A stretch of 64,000 nucleotides of DNA. Source: Streptomyces sp. MUM 2J. Its GTDB lineage: Bacteria; Actinomycetota; Actinomycetes; Streptomycetales; Streptomycetaceae. Under the pieces are notes generated by a model. The model saw only the letters and a list, made by a program, of their open reading frames with translations. It searched no databases and had not been told where the DNA came from. The position numbers were made by a program, and so were the translations under genes. This document shows, one piece after another, positions 1 through 10,394 of the stretch; the stretch's first letter is position 1, and every line of letters starts with the position of its first letter. The stretch covers positions 248,001 through 312,000 of the forward strand of contig NZ_JADWYM010000001.1 of NCBI RefSeq assembly GCF_022414535.1, in the 5' to 3' direction.

Positions 1-8
1 ACGCATCC

Positions 9-446
9 ATGGTCAGGACCGGGGCCGGTGCCGCCCGCCCCCGTGCCGAGTTCGCGATGGCCTTCACCTCCTCCCCGCGCGGAGCGCGTCTGGCCCGCAG
101 GCTGGTCTCCCACCGCCTCGATGCGTGGGGGCACCCGTACGGCAGCCGCGTCAACGACACCCTCACCCTGATCGCCGCCGAGTTGACCGCCAACGCCGTA
201 CGGCACGGGCACGTCGCCGGACGGGACTTCCGCCTCCGGCTCACCCGTGGCACCACCACCCTGCGCGTCGAGGTCACCGACGCCCGGGCCGAAGGCGTCC
301 CCCTGCTCTCCGACCGGGAACCGCCCGGCGACGCGGAGTCCGGCCGGGGGCTGCTGATCGTCACGGAACTGGCGACCCGCTGGGAGGTCACCCCCCGCGT
401 GGGCGCCCCGGGCAAGGTGGTCTGGGCGGAACTGCGTGTGACGTGA
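9..446 (+). CDS. ATP-binding regulatory protein, anti-sigma (RsbW-like) HATPase
   Basis: This is a small GHKL-type ATPase of 145 aa, of the kind that in streptomycetes acts as a serine kinase/anti-sigma factor or in partner-switching signalling. The N-box is visible as AAELTANAVRHG (about residues 56-67), the G1 region as VEVTDAR and the G2 glycine loop as GRGLLIVTELA. No membrane segment or extra domain is present, so it is a soluble stand-alone ATPase. ATG at 9 is the first start; ATG at 57 (MAFTSSPRGARLARR) is an alternative that fits the usual length of the family. No clear ribosome binding site decides between them, and the upstream neighbour lies outside the window. No anti-anti-sigma or sigma partner is visible nearby. 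Confidence 0.8.
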   Translation: MVRTGAGAARPRAEFAMAFTSSPRGARLARRLVSHRLDAWGHPYGSRVNDTLTLIAAELTANAVRHGHVAGRDFRLRLTRGTTTLRVEVTDARAEGVPLLSDREPPGDAESGRGLLIVTELATRWEVTPRVGAPGKVVWAELRVT

Positions 447-1395
447 GCCAGGAAATCGGAAAACCATCAGGTCACAGGGCGTTTTGTGAAGGCCCCGGAA
501 TCGTCGTGCACTCCGCATGATGTGTCGGCGGGATGACGCGCAACTGAACGCTGCGGGGTAAACCCCGAGTTCAGGACGTTTTTCACACGCCTTTCCAGCC
601 AGGCGCCGCAAGTCGGCGGGCGCCAACAAATGCCGATGGGTCCTGTCCCGCACTTCGAGCACCGGCTGCTCTTGTCCGCGCCCTATCAACACCAGGGTCG
701 GCACCACGCCATGTGCCCGGAACTCGATGTGGTTGCGCTCACCCTCCGGCATGCAGCCGAGCACCGACACGATCAAGCCGTACACCTCGCCGTCCGGGGC
801 GATCTCCCCGCCCACGTCAGACCCCCTACGGCGGTACGCCGCAGTGCGCCGGCAGCGGGACGCCGTTGCCGGACCGGTCGCCGCAGAAGGCCCGCCGCAC
901 CTCGCCGACCAGCATGGATGCCGCGACGCGGGGGCCGGACGAGCTGCCGGAGCACGCGGCGACCTCACGGCATCCGCAGGTGGCCACCGAGTGGCTGATC
1001 AAGTCTCAAAGCTTCACCACGAATTACACACACGCCCTCTACATAATGGCCCCGATGGTCTAGATTGACCGTGCTTCACCTGTTCGGACGCGAGGCGATC
1101 AATAAATGATCTATGAGTCCGGCGCCACAGAAGGCAAGTAGTCGCGTCCCCGGCGCCGGGCGTGGGGGTGATCAATTCCTGGAGCCCTGGAGGGGGCCTT
1201 GGGTGCGGGGAGCACCCGAGATTTCGACGGGTTCCGCACACCTCGGGAATCTGGCGGGTCATGCGAGTCCGCTGCCGCCAGCTTGGATTGTCCAGATAGT
1301 TCTGCACCGGCCGGGATGTCATGCACAGGGGGGCCTCCCGGGCGGAGAAACAGTGTTGGGCGAACACGTCAAACCACTGGATCTGGGGGGGTTCT
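447..1395. other. intergenic region before the polysaccharide operon
   Basis: No convincing intact gene lies here. On the minus strand from a GTG at about 815 down to about 622 one frame reads like protein (GEVYGLIVSVLGCMPEGE, then FRAHGVVPTLVLIGRG), but it has no recognisable family and runs antisense into the first gene, so it may be a gene remnant. The 1000-1390 stretch has lower GC and a small hairpin, GGGTGC-GGGGA-GCACCC near 1200, which could belong to a leader upstream of the sugar transferase. I could not fix a -10/-35 pair. Confidence 0.4.
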
Positions 1396-2874
1396 GTGAG
1401 GCAAGGAGGACTAGTCAGCGCGTTCCCGTCGACGCGCGGGCGTCTGGCGAACGGGACGGTCGGCCAGCCCGCGATCGACTGGGAGCAGCGTTACCGCCGT
1501 ATCGTGATCACCAGCGACACGGTGGCCACCGCCATCGTGGTGGCGGCGATCGGCAACTTCTTCGGAGCCCGGGACGCGGCCAACTGGCACGAGAAGTGGG
1601 GGATCCTCGCGTTCGGCACCGAACTGCTGGTGCTGGGAACGCTCGCGGTGAGCCGGTCGTGGGCTCCGGCCGTGCTCGGCCAGGGCGCCGAGGAATTCCG
1701 CCGGCTCGGACGCTCACTGTTCACGGCGACCGTCGTACTGGCGCTCGGCGGGATCGCTCTCACCTCACGCAACATCAAGCTGTGGATCTTCGTCGCGATC
1801 CCCGCGATCGCGCTCACCACCATGACCGCGCGGTATCTGCTGCGCCTCTGGCTGCACAAGCAGCGGAAGGAAGGACAGTGCCTGCGACCGGTGCTCGCCG
1901 CCGGGAGCAGAGGCACCGTGCGCGACCTGATCGCCCGGACCCGCAAGTTCCCGCACCTCGGCTGGCGGGTGGACGCGGTGTGCACGACGGACGGTCTGGG
2001 GCTCGACGGTGACCTGCTGGACGGCGTGCCCGTCGTCGGCCGGCTGGCGGACGTCGCCAAACACGTCCACCACGACGGCTACCGCGTCGTCGCGGTCACC
2101 CCGGACCCGCACTGGTCACCGGACCGGCTGCAGCGGCTGGCCTGGAACCTCGAAGGCAGCGACGCCGAGATGGTCGTGGCCCCCGTGCTGATGGAGGTCG
2201 CCGGCCCGCGGCTGCACATCGACGCGGTGCTCGGGATTCCGCTGCTGCGGGTCAGCATGCCGACGTTCACCGGGGGCCGCCGAGCGGTCAAAGGGGTCGT
2301 CGACCGGATGGGCGCGGTGCTCCTGCTGCTGCTGTTCGCGCCGCTGATGCTGTTCGTCGGGCTGCTCGTGGTGCTGGACAGCCGGGGTGGGGCGCTCTAC
2401 CGCCAGCGCAGAGTCGGCAAGGACGGCCGCGAGTTCACCATGTTCAAGTTCCGCACCATGGTCGCCGGGGCCGACCGGGCACGTGCCGAGCTGGCCGACC
2501 GCAACGAGGGCGCCGGCCCGCTGTTCAAGCTCCGCCGGGATCCGCGGGTGACCCGGGTGGGGGCAGTGCTGCGCCGGTACTCGATCGACGAGCTCCCGCA
2601 GTTGTTCAACGTACTCACCGGATCGATGTCTCTGGTCGGTCCGCGGCCTCCGTTGCCGGAGGAGTCCGCGTCGTACGGCCCCGACATCCGGCGCCGGCTG
2701 CTGGTCAAGCCCGGACTCACCGGCCTGTGGCAGATCAGCGGACGCAGCGACCTGCCATGGGAGGAGGCGGTCCGGCTGGACCTTCGGTACGTGGAGGACT
2801 GGTCGCTCGCCCTGGACACAGTGATCTTGTGGAAGACGCTGCGTGCGGTGTTCTACGGGCAGGGGGCCTACTGA
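1396..2874 (+). CDS. polyprenyl-phosphate sugar-1-phosphate transferase (exopolysaccharide initiation)
   Basis: This is the initiating enzyme of polysaccharide assembly: it transfers a sugar-1-phosphate from a nucleotide sugar to undecaprenyl phosphate on the inner membrane face. The protein is 492 aa. An N-terminal block has several hydrophobic helices, a central soluble region resembles the CoA-binding-like domain of the WcaJ/CpsE group, and a membrane helix (LLLLLFAPLMLFVGLLVV) precedes the catalytic C-terminal domain. Signature motifs are FKFRTM, DELPQLFNVLTGSMSLVGPR and KPGLTGLWQISGRS. I place the start at GTG 1396 behind a GGGGGG stretch; the longer reading from 1321 has atypical composition. 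It is the first gene of a 21-gene co-directional run. The transferred sugar (often glucose or galactose) cannot be told from sequence. Confidence 0.9.
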   Translation: MRQGGLVSAFPSTRGRLANGTVGQPAIDWEQRYRRIVITSDTVATAIVVAAIGNFFGARDAANWHEKWGILAFGTELLVLGTLAVSRSWAPAVLGQGAEEFRRLGRSLFTATVVLALGGIALTSRNIKLWIFVAIPAIALTTMTARYLLRLWLHKQRKEGQCLRPVLAAGSRGTVRDLIARTRKFPHLGWRVDAVCTTDGLGLDGDLLDGVPVVGRLADVAKHVHHDGYRVVAVTPDPHWSPDRLQRLAWNLEGSDAEMVVAPVLMEVAGPRLHIDAVLGIPLLRVSMPTFTGGRRAVKGVVDRMGAVLLLLLFAPLMLFVGLLVVLDSRGGALYRQRRVGKDGREFTMFKFRTMVAGADRARAELADRNEGAGPLFKLRRDPRVTRVGAVLRRYSIDELPQLFNVLTGSMSLVGPRPPLPEESASYGPDIRRRLLVKPGLTGLWQISGRSDLPWEEAVRLDLRYVEDWSLALDTVILWKTLRAVFYGQGAY

Positions 2875-2947
2875 TGCGCAGGTGTCGTCGTCCGGCCGGT
2901 GCGCGAACCGCAGGCCAAGAGGGCCTGCCTGGGGGGAGGAACGGATC

Positions 2948-4262
<1,315 letters not shown>

Positions 4263-4273
<11 letters not shown>

Positions 4274-5528
4274 CACAACCAGCGGCGACCGGCCGGACCG
4301 GCGTGCGCTGATCCTGGTGGAGAACCTCTCGGTGCCGTTCGACCGGCGCGTGTGGCAGGAGTGCACGACGCTGCGCGACGCGGGCTGGGAGGTGCACGTC
4401 ATCTGCCCCCAGGGCACCAAGCGGGACACGGAGCCGGAGGCGGAGATCGACGGAGTGCGGATCCACCGCTACCCGTTGCGCGCTGCCACCGGGGGGCCCG
4501 CCGGCTACCTGCGGGAGTACGGATCGGCTCTGTGGCACACGGTCCGGCTGGCCCGCAAGGTCGGCCCGGTCGACGTGGTCCACGCCTGCAACCCGCCCGA
4601 CCTGCTGTTCCTGCCGGCACTGTGGCTGAAGCGGCGCGGTGCGCGATTCGTCTTCGACCAGCACGACCTGGTACCCGAGCTGTACCTCTCCCGGTTCGAC
4701 CGCGGCCGGGACCTGCTCTACCGCGCCGTGTGCGCGCTGGAACGGCGGACCTACCGGGCCGCGGACGTCGTGCTCGCCACGAACGAGAGCTACCGGGACG
4801 TCGCGGTGCACCGTGGCCGCCGGCGGCCGGAGGACGTGTTCGTGGTGCGCAGCGCCCCCGACGTCGACCGGTTCCACCCCGTACCGGCCGAGCCGGACCT
4901 GAAGCGCGGCAAGCCTCATCTGCTGTGCTACCTGGGCGTCATGGGCCCGCAGGACGGCGTCGACTACGCCCTGCGCGCCCTGGCGAAGCTGCGCGACGAG
5001 CTCGGGCGGACCGACTGGCACGCGGTGTTCATCGGCGCCGGCGACACCTTCGACGCGATGGTGGAACTGTCGCGGCGGCTCGGGCTCTCGGAGCACGTGC
5101 AGTTCACCGGGCGCATTCCGGACGCCGACCTGGTGCGCTACCTGTCCACCGCTGACGTGTGCCTCTCCCCCGACCCGCACAATCCGCTCAACGACGTGTC
5201 GACCATGAACAAGGTCCTGGAGTACATGGTGATGGGCCGGCCGATCGTCTCGTTCGACCTCCGGGAGGCGCGGGTCTCCGCCGGTGACGCCGCCGTCTAC
5301 GCGCCCGCCAACGACGAGGCCGAGTTCGCCCGGCTCATCGCGCTGCTGCTGGACGATCCGGAACAGCGGGCCCGGATGGGCAAGATCGGCCAGGAGCGGA
5401 TCAGTGGGCCGCTCTCCTGGCGCAACTCCCAGCGATCGCTGCTCGCGGCCTACGCCGCTGCCTGCCGTGACCGCGCTCCGGTGTCGGCGGACACGCCGAA
5501 CCGGGCGGGGAGGAGGCCGCTCCATTGA
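4263..5528 (+). CDS. glycosyltransferase family 4
   Basis: This cytoplasmic GT-B fold retaining glycosyltransferase is predicted to add a sugar to the lipid-linked repeat unit. It has 421 aa. The N-terminal half contains ENLSVPFDRRVWQECTTLRDAGW and the FDQHDLVPELY signature common in WbuB-like capsule/O-antigen transferases. The C-terminal half has the donor-binding stretch (VQFTGRIPDADLVRYLSTADVCLSPDPHNPLNDVSTMNKVLEYMVMGRPIV), with an E-x7-E-like region around MNKVLEYM. The start is TTG 4263 inside the end of the dehydrogenase gene, indicating translational coupling; no ATG in this frame lies upstream. Donor and acceptor are unknown. The gene overlaps the next by TTGA. Confidence 0.85.
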
Positions 5529-6922
5529 GCGATGACACGATACGCCTGGTCACGATCGGGCGGATTATCCGCCGGCGCTGGCGGCTTCTCACCGTCCTCG
5601 CCGTGGTGGGTGCGCTCGTCGGCTTCGGCGCCTCGCTGCTGTTTCCGCCGCGCTACACGACGTCGGCGTCCGTACTGCTGCCGGGGGCGTGGGAGGAGCG
5701 CGAGCTGCGTACCCAGGCGGAGATCGCGACCAGTTCGGTGGTGCTCGACCGCGCGGCCGCCTCGCTCGGCTGGTCCGGGGTCGGCGGCACAGAGCTGCGG
5801 GACCGGGTGAGCGCCACGGCCACGGACGGGAACATCATCAAGATCGCGGGCACGGCCGAGACCCCGGAGCGCGCGCAGAAGCTCTCCGACCAGGTGGCCC
5901 AGCAGTTCGTCGCGTTCGCCGCGCGGATCGCGGGCGACACCACGGACCCCGAAACGACCTCGGGGCCCGAGGCGCTGCGGCAGATCGTGGTGCAGACCAG
6001 CCGCCGCATCACCGAGCTGGCCGAGGCGGCCGACCCCGGGCGGACCGTGGAGAGCGTGCAGGGCCGCACCGAACTGGAGAAACTGCGCACCACGCTGCAG
6101 GAGGCCATGGACAAGCTGGACCAGGCCGACCCGGCCGCGAACAAGGCCAACATGGTCGTCATGGGGACGGCGGCCCGGCCGACCGGTGAGGCCCCGCCGA
6201 CGAGGATGCAGCTCATCGTCACCGGGGCGCTGCTGTTCTTCCTGCTCGCGGTCATCGGCCATCTCACCGCCGCACGGATGAGTCGCCGGCTGCGCACCGA
6301 ACCGGAGATCGCGGCGGCGCTGGGCTCGCCTCTGCTGGGCACCGTCGACGTACCCGGTGCACAGCTCACGCACCGGCCGGAAGGCCGTGGCCCGCGGGCC
6401 CGGCTCCGCCGGCTGCTGGGCGTCGACGTCCGGTGGGACACACCGACCCCGCAGACGTCCGGCGACGAGGCCAGCAGGCAGATCCGCTACCGGCGGGTGT
6501 GCGCCCGCCTCCGGGACCACCTGCCGACGCCCCGGCGGCTGCTGGTCGTCGTCCCGGACGGCGACGAGATCGCCCGCAGGGCCGCCGGGCTGCTCGTCGC
6601 CGAGGCGGAAAGCGGCCCTTCCCCCGACTCCGCGAAAAAGGGATACCCCGTGCTGCGGGTGGTGGGGGTCCCCGTGTCCCAGCCGATGGTGCCGGACCGC
6701 GGCGAAGAGTCCGGTGCCCTGGTCGTGCTCAGCGCGGGCAGCTGGACCGCGGGGGAACTCACCGGCATCGCCGAGGCGTGCGCGGACGCCGGGCACGAGG
6801 TCGTCGGCGTCGTCCTCGCCGGCGCGGTCCGGGCCCTTGCGACGCGGTCCCCCGACCGTCCTCGGGATGCCGCCACGCCGGCGCTCGCGATCGGCGACCA
6901 CGCCACGGGAGGTTCAGGGTGA
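5525..6922 (+). CDS. Wzz-like polysaccharide co-polymerase (chain-length determinant), first copy
   Basis: This is a membrane protein of the Wzz/capsular chain-length family, 465 aa. One transmembrane helix lies near residues 19-40 (WRLLTVLAVVGALVGFGASLLF), followed by an extracytoplasmic coiled segment, and a second helix lies near residues 228-247 (LIVTGALLFFLLAVIGHLTA). A C-terminal cytoplasmic domain follows. That domain lacks a Walker A motif, so it is not an active BY-kinase. Translation starts at TTG 5525 and overlaps the preceding stop by four bases. The next gene encodes a second protein of the same layout, and the two are likely to work as a pair that sets polymer length with the Wzy-like protein at 16.3 kb. 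Confidence 0.75.
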   Translation: MSDDTIRLVTIGRIIRRRWRLLTVLAVVGALVGFGASLLFPPRYTTSASVLLPGAWEERELRTQAEIATSSVVLDRAAASLGWSGVGGTELRDRVSATATDGNIIKIAGTAETPERAQKLSDQVAQQFVAFAARIAGDTTDPETTSGPEALRQIVVQTSRRITELAEAADPGRTVESVQGRTELEKLRTTLQEAMDKLDQADPAANKANMVVMGTAARPTGEAPPTRMQLIVTGALLFFLLAVIGHLTAARMSRRLRTEPEIAAALGSPLLGTVDVPGAQLTHRPEGRGPRARLRRLLGVDVRWDTPTPQTSGDEASRQIRYRRVCARLRDHLPTPRRLLVVVPDGDEIARRAAGLLVAEAESGPSPDSAKKGYPVLRVVGVPVSQPMVPDRGEESGALVVLSAGSWTAGELTGIAEACADAGHEVVGVVLAGAVRALATRSPDRPRDAATPALAIGDHATGGSG

Positions 6923-8439
6923 CGACGAGTACGACGTCGGAGTCGCCGGCCGCAGCTCCGCTGCTGGACCTGCAGGCACTGGTGGTGGCGGTGCGGAGGC
7001 GGCGCCGCCTCTGGTCCTCCCTGGCGCTGCTGGGGCTGCTCGTCGGCGCGGCGGTGGCGGTCCTGTTGCCACCGCCGCCGACCGCGGTGACCCAGGTGCT
7101 GGTCGCGCACCAGGCGGACCAGCCGAACGACCCCGGAACGCTGATCCGCACGGACGTCGCGCTGCTGCACACCACGCGGATCGCCGACAGGGCTCTGCAG
7201 TCCCTGAAGTCCCGGGAGACACCCGAGGACTTCATGAAGGACTACGCGGGCCTCGGCCTGACCAACAACCTGCTGCAGATCAGTGTGACGGGTGACAGCG
7301 ACGCGGAAGCGGTGGCCCGGGCCAAGGCCCTGGCCGACGCGTTCATCGCGGACCATGTGAGGCGGATACAGGAAGCCGCGAACGCCGAGGCCAAGAGCCT
7401 GCTCGACCAGCGCAACCGGATGCGGGACGAACTCACCCAGGTCAACAAGGCGATCGGAGACGCGTCGCCGGACAGCGGGCCGAAGGCGTCGGCGAACATG
7501 GAGTCGCTCTTCGCCCGCCGGGCCGAACTCACCTCGCGGATCACCGATTTCAGCCAGCGCGCCGCGGAGGCGCGTGTCGGCACACCGCAGCTCATCGCCG
7601 GCACCCAGATCGTTGACGCACCTCATGCGGTGCGGCACTCCCTGCCCAGGACCGCTGCCACCAACGCCGTGATCGGGCTCGTCCTCGGGCTCTTCCTGGG
7701 GCTCGCGGTGGCCGCGGTCGGCGCGGTGGTGGCGGACCGCCCCGTACTGCGCCGGGAGATCGCGGCGAACCTCGGCGCCTCGGTCATCGCGGAACTGCCC
7801 CGTGGCTCGGGCAGGCCGTGGCAGCGCCGGCGGATCCGGGCGGAACGGACACGACTCACCACGTCCCTGGCCCGTACCGTGCGCGGCTCCGCGGAACCGG
7901 TGTCGCTGCTGGAACTGGGCTGTGCGCGCAGCGCGAGTGCGATCGCCCTGGACGTCGCCCGGGCACTGGCCGCGGAGGAGCCAGTGGTCGTCGTCGACGG
8001 TCTGCCCGGCCAGCGACTCGCCAACCGCCGCCCGAGGCCGGGAGATCCGGACGTGGTCGGCGGCGAGCATGCCGCGTCCGGGTCGCATCAGGAGCGCCGG
8101 CTCGGCGTGGGCTCGGTGGCGCCGGGCACGGCGTGGACCGACCTCCAGTACCTCGGCACCCGGACCGTGCTGGTCGTTCGTGCCGGGCACGGCAGCGCCG
8201 CATGGCTGCACACCGTGGCGCGACAGCTCGCGGACCAGCGCATTCCGGTGATCGGCGTGGTGCTGATCGACCCAGATCCGCGTGACCGGACCGACGGCAC
8301 GCTGTGGGACGGGCTGCACACCGCACTGCGCGGCCAGAGCGAGCTGCTGGCCCGGCAGAAGGCGACGGGCCGGCGGCGGACGGAGCGGCTGCCGATGTGG
8401 GCGGCACGGATCCCGGACAGCGACCAGGAGGCGCGGTAG
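6919..8439 (+). CDS. Wzz-like polysaccharide co-polymerase, second copy with degenerate kinase-like tail
   Basis: This 506-aa chain-length-determinant-type protein has helix 1 near residues 30-52 (LWSSLALLGLLVGAAVAVLL) and an extracytoplasmic region with a predicted coiled coil. Helix 2 (AVIGLVLGLFLGLAVAAVGAVV) is near residues 250-271. The cytoplasmic tail follows the fold order of a BY-kinase (SLLELGCARSASAIALDVAR, then VVVVDGLPGQRL) but has no GxxxxGKS/T P-loop, so autophosphorylation is not expected. Translation begins at GTG 6919, overlapping the previous stop as GTGA, with GGAGG just upstream. It and the preceding gene are probably an old tandem pair that has diverged. Confidence 0.75.
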   Translation: MTTSTTSESPAAAPLLDLQALVVAVRRRRRLWSSLALLGLLVGAAVAVLLPPPPTAVTQVLVAHQADQPNDPGTLIRTDVALLHTTRIADRALQSLKSRETPEDFMKDYAGLGLTNNLLQISVTGDSDAEAVARAKALADAFIADHVRRIQEAANAEAKSLLDQRNRMRDELTQVNKAIGDASPDSGPKASANMESLFARRAELTSRITDFSQRAAEARVGTPQLIAGTQIVDAPHAVRHSLPRTAATNAVIGLVLGLFLGLAVAAVGAVVADRPVLRREIAANLGASVIAELPRGSGRPWQRRRIRAERTRLTTSLARTVRGSAEPVSLLELGCARSASAIALDVARALAAEEPVVVVDGLPGQRLANRRPRPGDPDVVGGEHAASGSHQERRLGVGSVAPGTAWTDLQYLGTRTVLVVRAGHGSAAWLHTVARQLADQRIPVIGVVLIDPDPRDRTDGTLWDGLHTALRGQSELLARQKATGRRRTERLPMWAARIPDSDQEAR

Positions 8440-8442
8440 GAC

Positions 8443-10377
8443 ATGTGTGGCATCGCAGGCACGTACCGGTGGCCGGACGGGAAGGCCGTGACCGACCGGC
8501 TCACCGATACCCTCGCTCACCGCGGTCCGGACGGGGCGGGCCGGTACAGCCACCCCGCCGGTGACGGCGAAGTGCACCTCGGGCACCGCCGGCTGGCCAT
8601 CATCGACCTGTCCGAGACCGGCGCCCAGCCGATGGTCTCGGACGGCCTCGTCCTGACGTACAACGGCGAGCTGTACAACGCGCCCGAGCTGCGCGCCGAG
8701 CTGGCGGCCGCCGGGGTGCGCTTCCGCGGTACCTCCGACACCGAGGTGCTGCTGGAGGCCTGGCGGCGCTGGGGCACGGACTGCCTGCCCCGACTGCGCG
8801 GCATGTTCGCCTTCGGGATCTTCGACGAGCGAACCGGTGACCTGGTGCTCGCCCGCGACCAGCTCGGCATCAAGCCGCTGTTCCTGCTCCGGCGCGGCGG
8901 GGGGCTGGCGTTCGCCTCCGAACTCAAGGCGCTCGCCGGCGCGACCGGCGGTTCGCTGGAGGTGGACCCCGCGGCGCTGGTCGCCTCGCTGCTGTACTAC
9001 TGGGTGCCGGACTCGCGGTGCGCGTTGCGCGAGGCGGAGAAGCTGCCCCCGGGGAGCTGGCTGAGGTGCCGGCCCGACGGCCGGGTGGAGCGCGGCCGGT
9101 ACTGGAACCTGAAGGACGTCGCCGCCGAGGGCCGGGAGCGGGCCCGGGCCGGCGAGGAGCCGGACCTCGCCGCCATCGTCGAGGAGTCGACCCGGCGTCA
9201 CCTGCTCTCCGACGTACCCGTGGCGACCTTCCTCTCCGGCGGCCTCGACTCCAGCTACCTGACCGCGCTGGCGGCCCGCCACCAGCCCGGGATCTCCGCC
9301 TACACGATCGGGTTCCGTGCCGAGGACGCCAAGTTCGAGGCGATGCCGGACGACCTGCGGTACGCCCGGCGGGTGGCCGAGCGGTTCGGCGTGGACCTGC
9401 GGGAGATCGAGATCGCTCCGAACGTGCTCGACCTGCTGCCGCAGATGACGTACCACCTGGACGAGCCGATCGGCGACCCCGCCGCGATCAACACGTTCCT
9501 GATCTGCTCGGCCGCCCGGGAGGCCGGGGTCAAGGTGATGCTCTCGGGCATGGGTGCCGACGAGTTGTTCGCCGGTTACCGCAAGCACCTGGCCAACCTG
9601 ATCGCGCTGCGCTACCAGCGCGTCCCGCGGCCCCTGCGGCACGGCCTGTCCCGGGCCGTGGACCGGCTGCCGGTCGCCACGGCCCGCCGGGGGTACCGGT
9701 CGGTGCGCTTCGCGAAGCGGTTCCTCTCCTTCGCCGATCTGCCCGAGGAGACCGCGTTCCGGCGCAGCTACACCATGTACGACCAGGAGGAGCTGCTCGC
9801 CCTGATCGATCCGGACCTGGCCGGGACGGTCGAGGACGTGCTGACCGAGCACGCGGACATCTACCGGGACAACGACCTCGACGACTTCGTCAACCGCATG
9901 TGCCTGGGCGACGCCCGGATGTTCCTGCCGGGCCTGAACCTCGCGTACACGGACCGGTCGAGCATGGCCGCGTCGACCGAGGTGCGGGTGCCGTACGTGG
10001 ACGTCGAGGTGGTCAGGGCGGCGTTCGCCGTGCCCGGTGACCGCAAGATCGTGGGACGGCAGGGCAAGGCCGTCCTCAAGGAGGCGGCCTGCTCGATCCT
10101 GCCCCGGGAGATCGTGTACCGGCCCAAGGGCCTGTTCAGCGCCCCGCTGCGGGCCTGGATGAGCCGGGATCTCGCACCGCTGGTGCACGAGGTGGTGCAC
10201 GACGGCGTGCTCGTCCGCTCCGGGTTCCTGCGCCGCGACGCGCTGGCGCGCATGGTCGCCGAGGACGCCGCCGGGCAGCGGGACTTCTCCAAACATCTGT
10301 GGCACGTGCTGACCCTCGAGTACTGGTACCGCGGGGCGACCTCCGGGGCCGGCCAGAACTCGACCGTGACGGCGTAG
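8443..10377 (+). CDS. asparagine synthase-like glutamine amidotransferase (AsnB/WbpS type)
   Basis: This glutamine-dependent amidotransferase has 644 aa. The N-terminal Ntn-hydrolase domain begins MCGIAGTY, so Cys2 is the glutaminase nucleophile after Met removal; HRGPDG and the glutamine pocket YNGELYN follow. The C-terminal synthetase domain has the PP-loop SGGLDSSYL and the downstream SGMGADELFAGY motif. Its position between the Wzz-like genes and the oxidoreductase, in an operon that makes a uronic acid, argues against housekeeping asparagine synthesis. It argues for amidation of a uronic acid carboxyl, as proposed for WbpS-like enzymes of O-antigen clusters. The start is ATG 8443, three bases after the previous stop, preceded by AGGAGG. 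Confidence 0.88.
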   Translation: MCGIAGTYRWPDGKAVTDRLTDTLAHRGPDGAGRYSHPAGDGEVHLGHRRLAIIDLSETGAQPMVSDGLVLTYNGELYNAPELRAELAAAGVRFRGTSDTEVLLEAWRRWGTDCLPRLRGMFAFGIFDERTGDLVLARDQLGIKPLFLLRRGGGLAFASELKALAGATGGSLEVDPAALVASLLYYWVPDSRCALREAEKLPPGSWLRCRPDGRVERGRYWNLKDVAAEGRERARAGEEPDLAAIVEESTRRHLLSDVPVATFLSGGLDSSYLTALAARHQPGISAYTIGFRAEDAKFEAMPDDLRYARRVAERFGVDLREIEIAPNVLDLLPQMTYHLDEPIGDPAAINTFLICSAAREAGVKVMLSGMGADELFAGYRKHLANLIALRYQRVPRPLRHGLSRAVDRLPVATARRGYRSVRFAKRFLSFADLPEETAFRRSYTMYDQEELLALIDPDLAGTVEDVLTEHADIYRDNDLDDFVNRMCLGDARMFLPGLNLAYTDRSSMAASTEVRVPYVDVEVVRAAFAVPGDRKIVGRQGKAVLKEAACSILPREIVYRPKGLFSAPLRAWMSRDLAPLVHEVVHDGVLVRSGFLRRDALARMVAEDAAGQRDFSKHLWHVLTLEYWYRGATSGAGQNSTVTA

Positions 10378-10394
10378 AGACAAGAGGACTTCGG

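Noticed and set aside
1143..1395. Possible riboswitch or structured leader before the sugar transferase gene.
   Set aside because: Only a small hairpin near 1200 was found; no conserved riboswitch core (c-di-GMP, ydaO or others) could be matched by eye.
6487..10383. Very long open frame on the minus strand across the Wzz/AsnB genes (about 1300 codons).
   Set aside because: High GC content removes stop codons from shadow frames. The plus-strand genes here have clear families and motifs, while the minus frame is Gln/Arg/His-rich with no motif.
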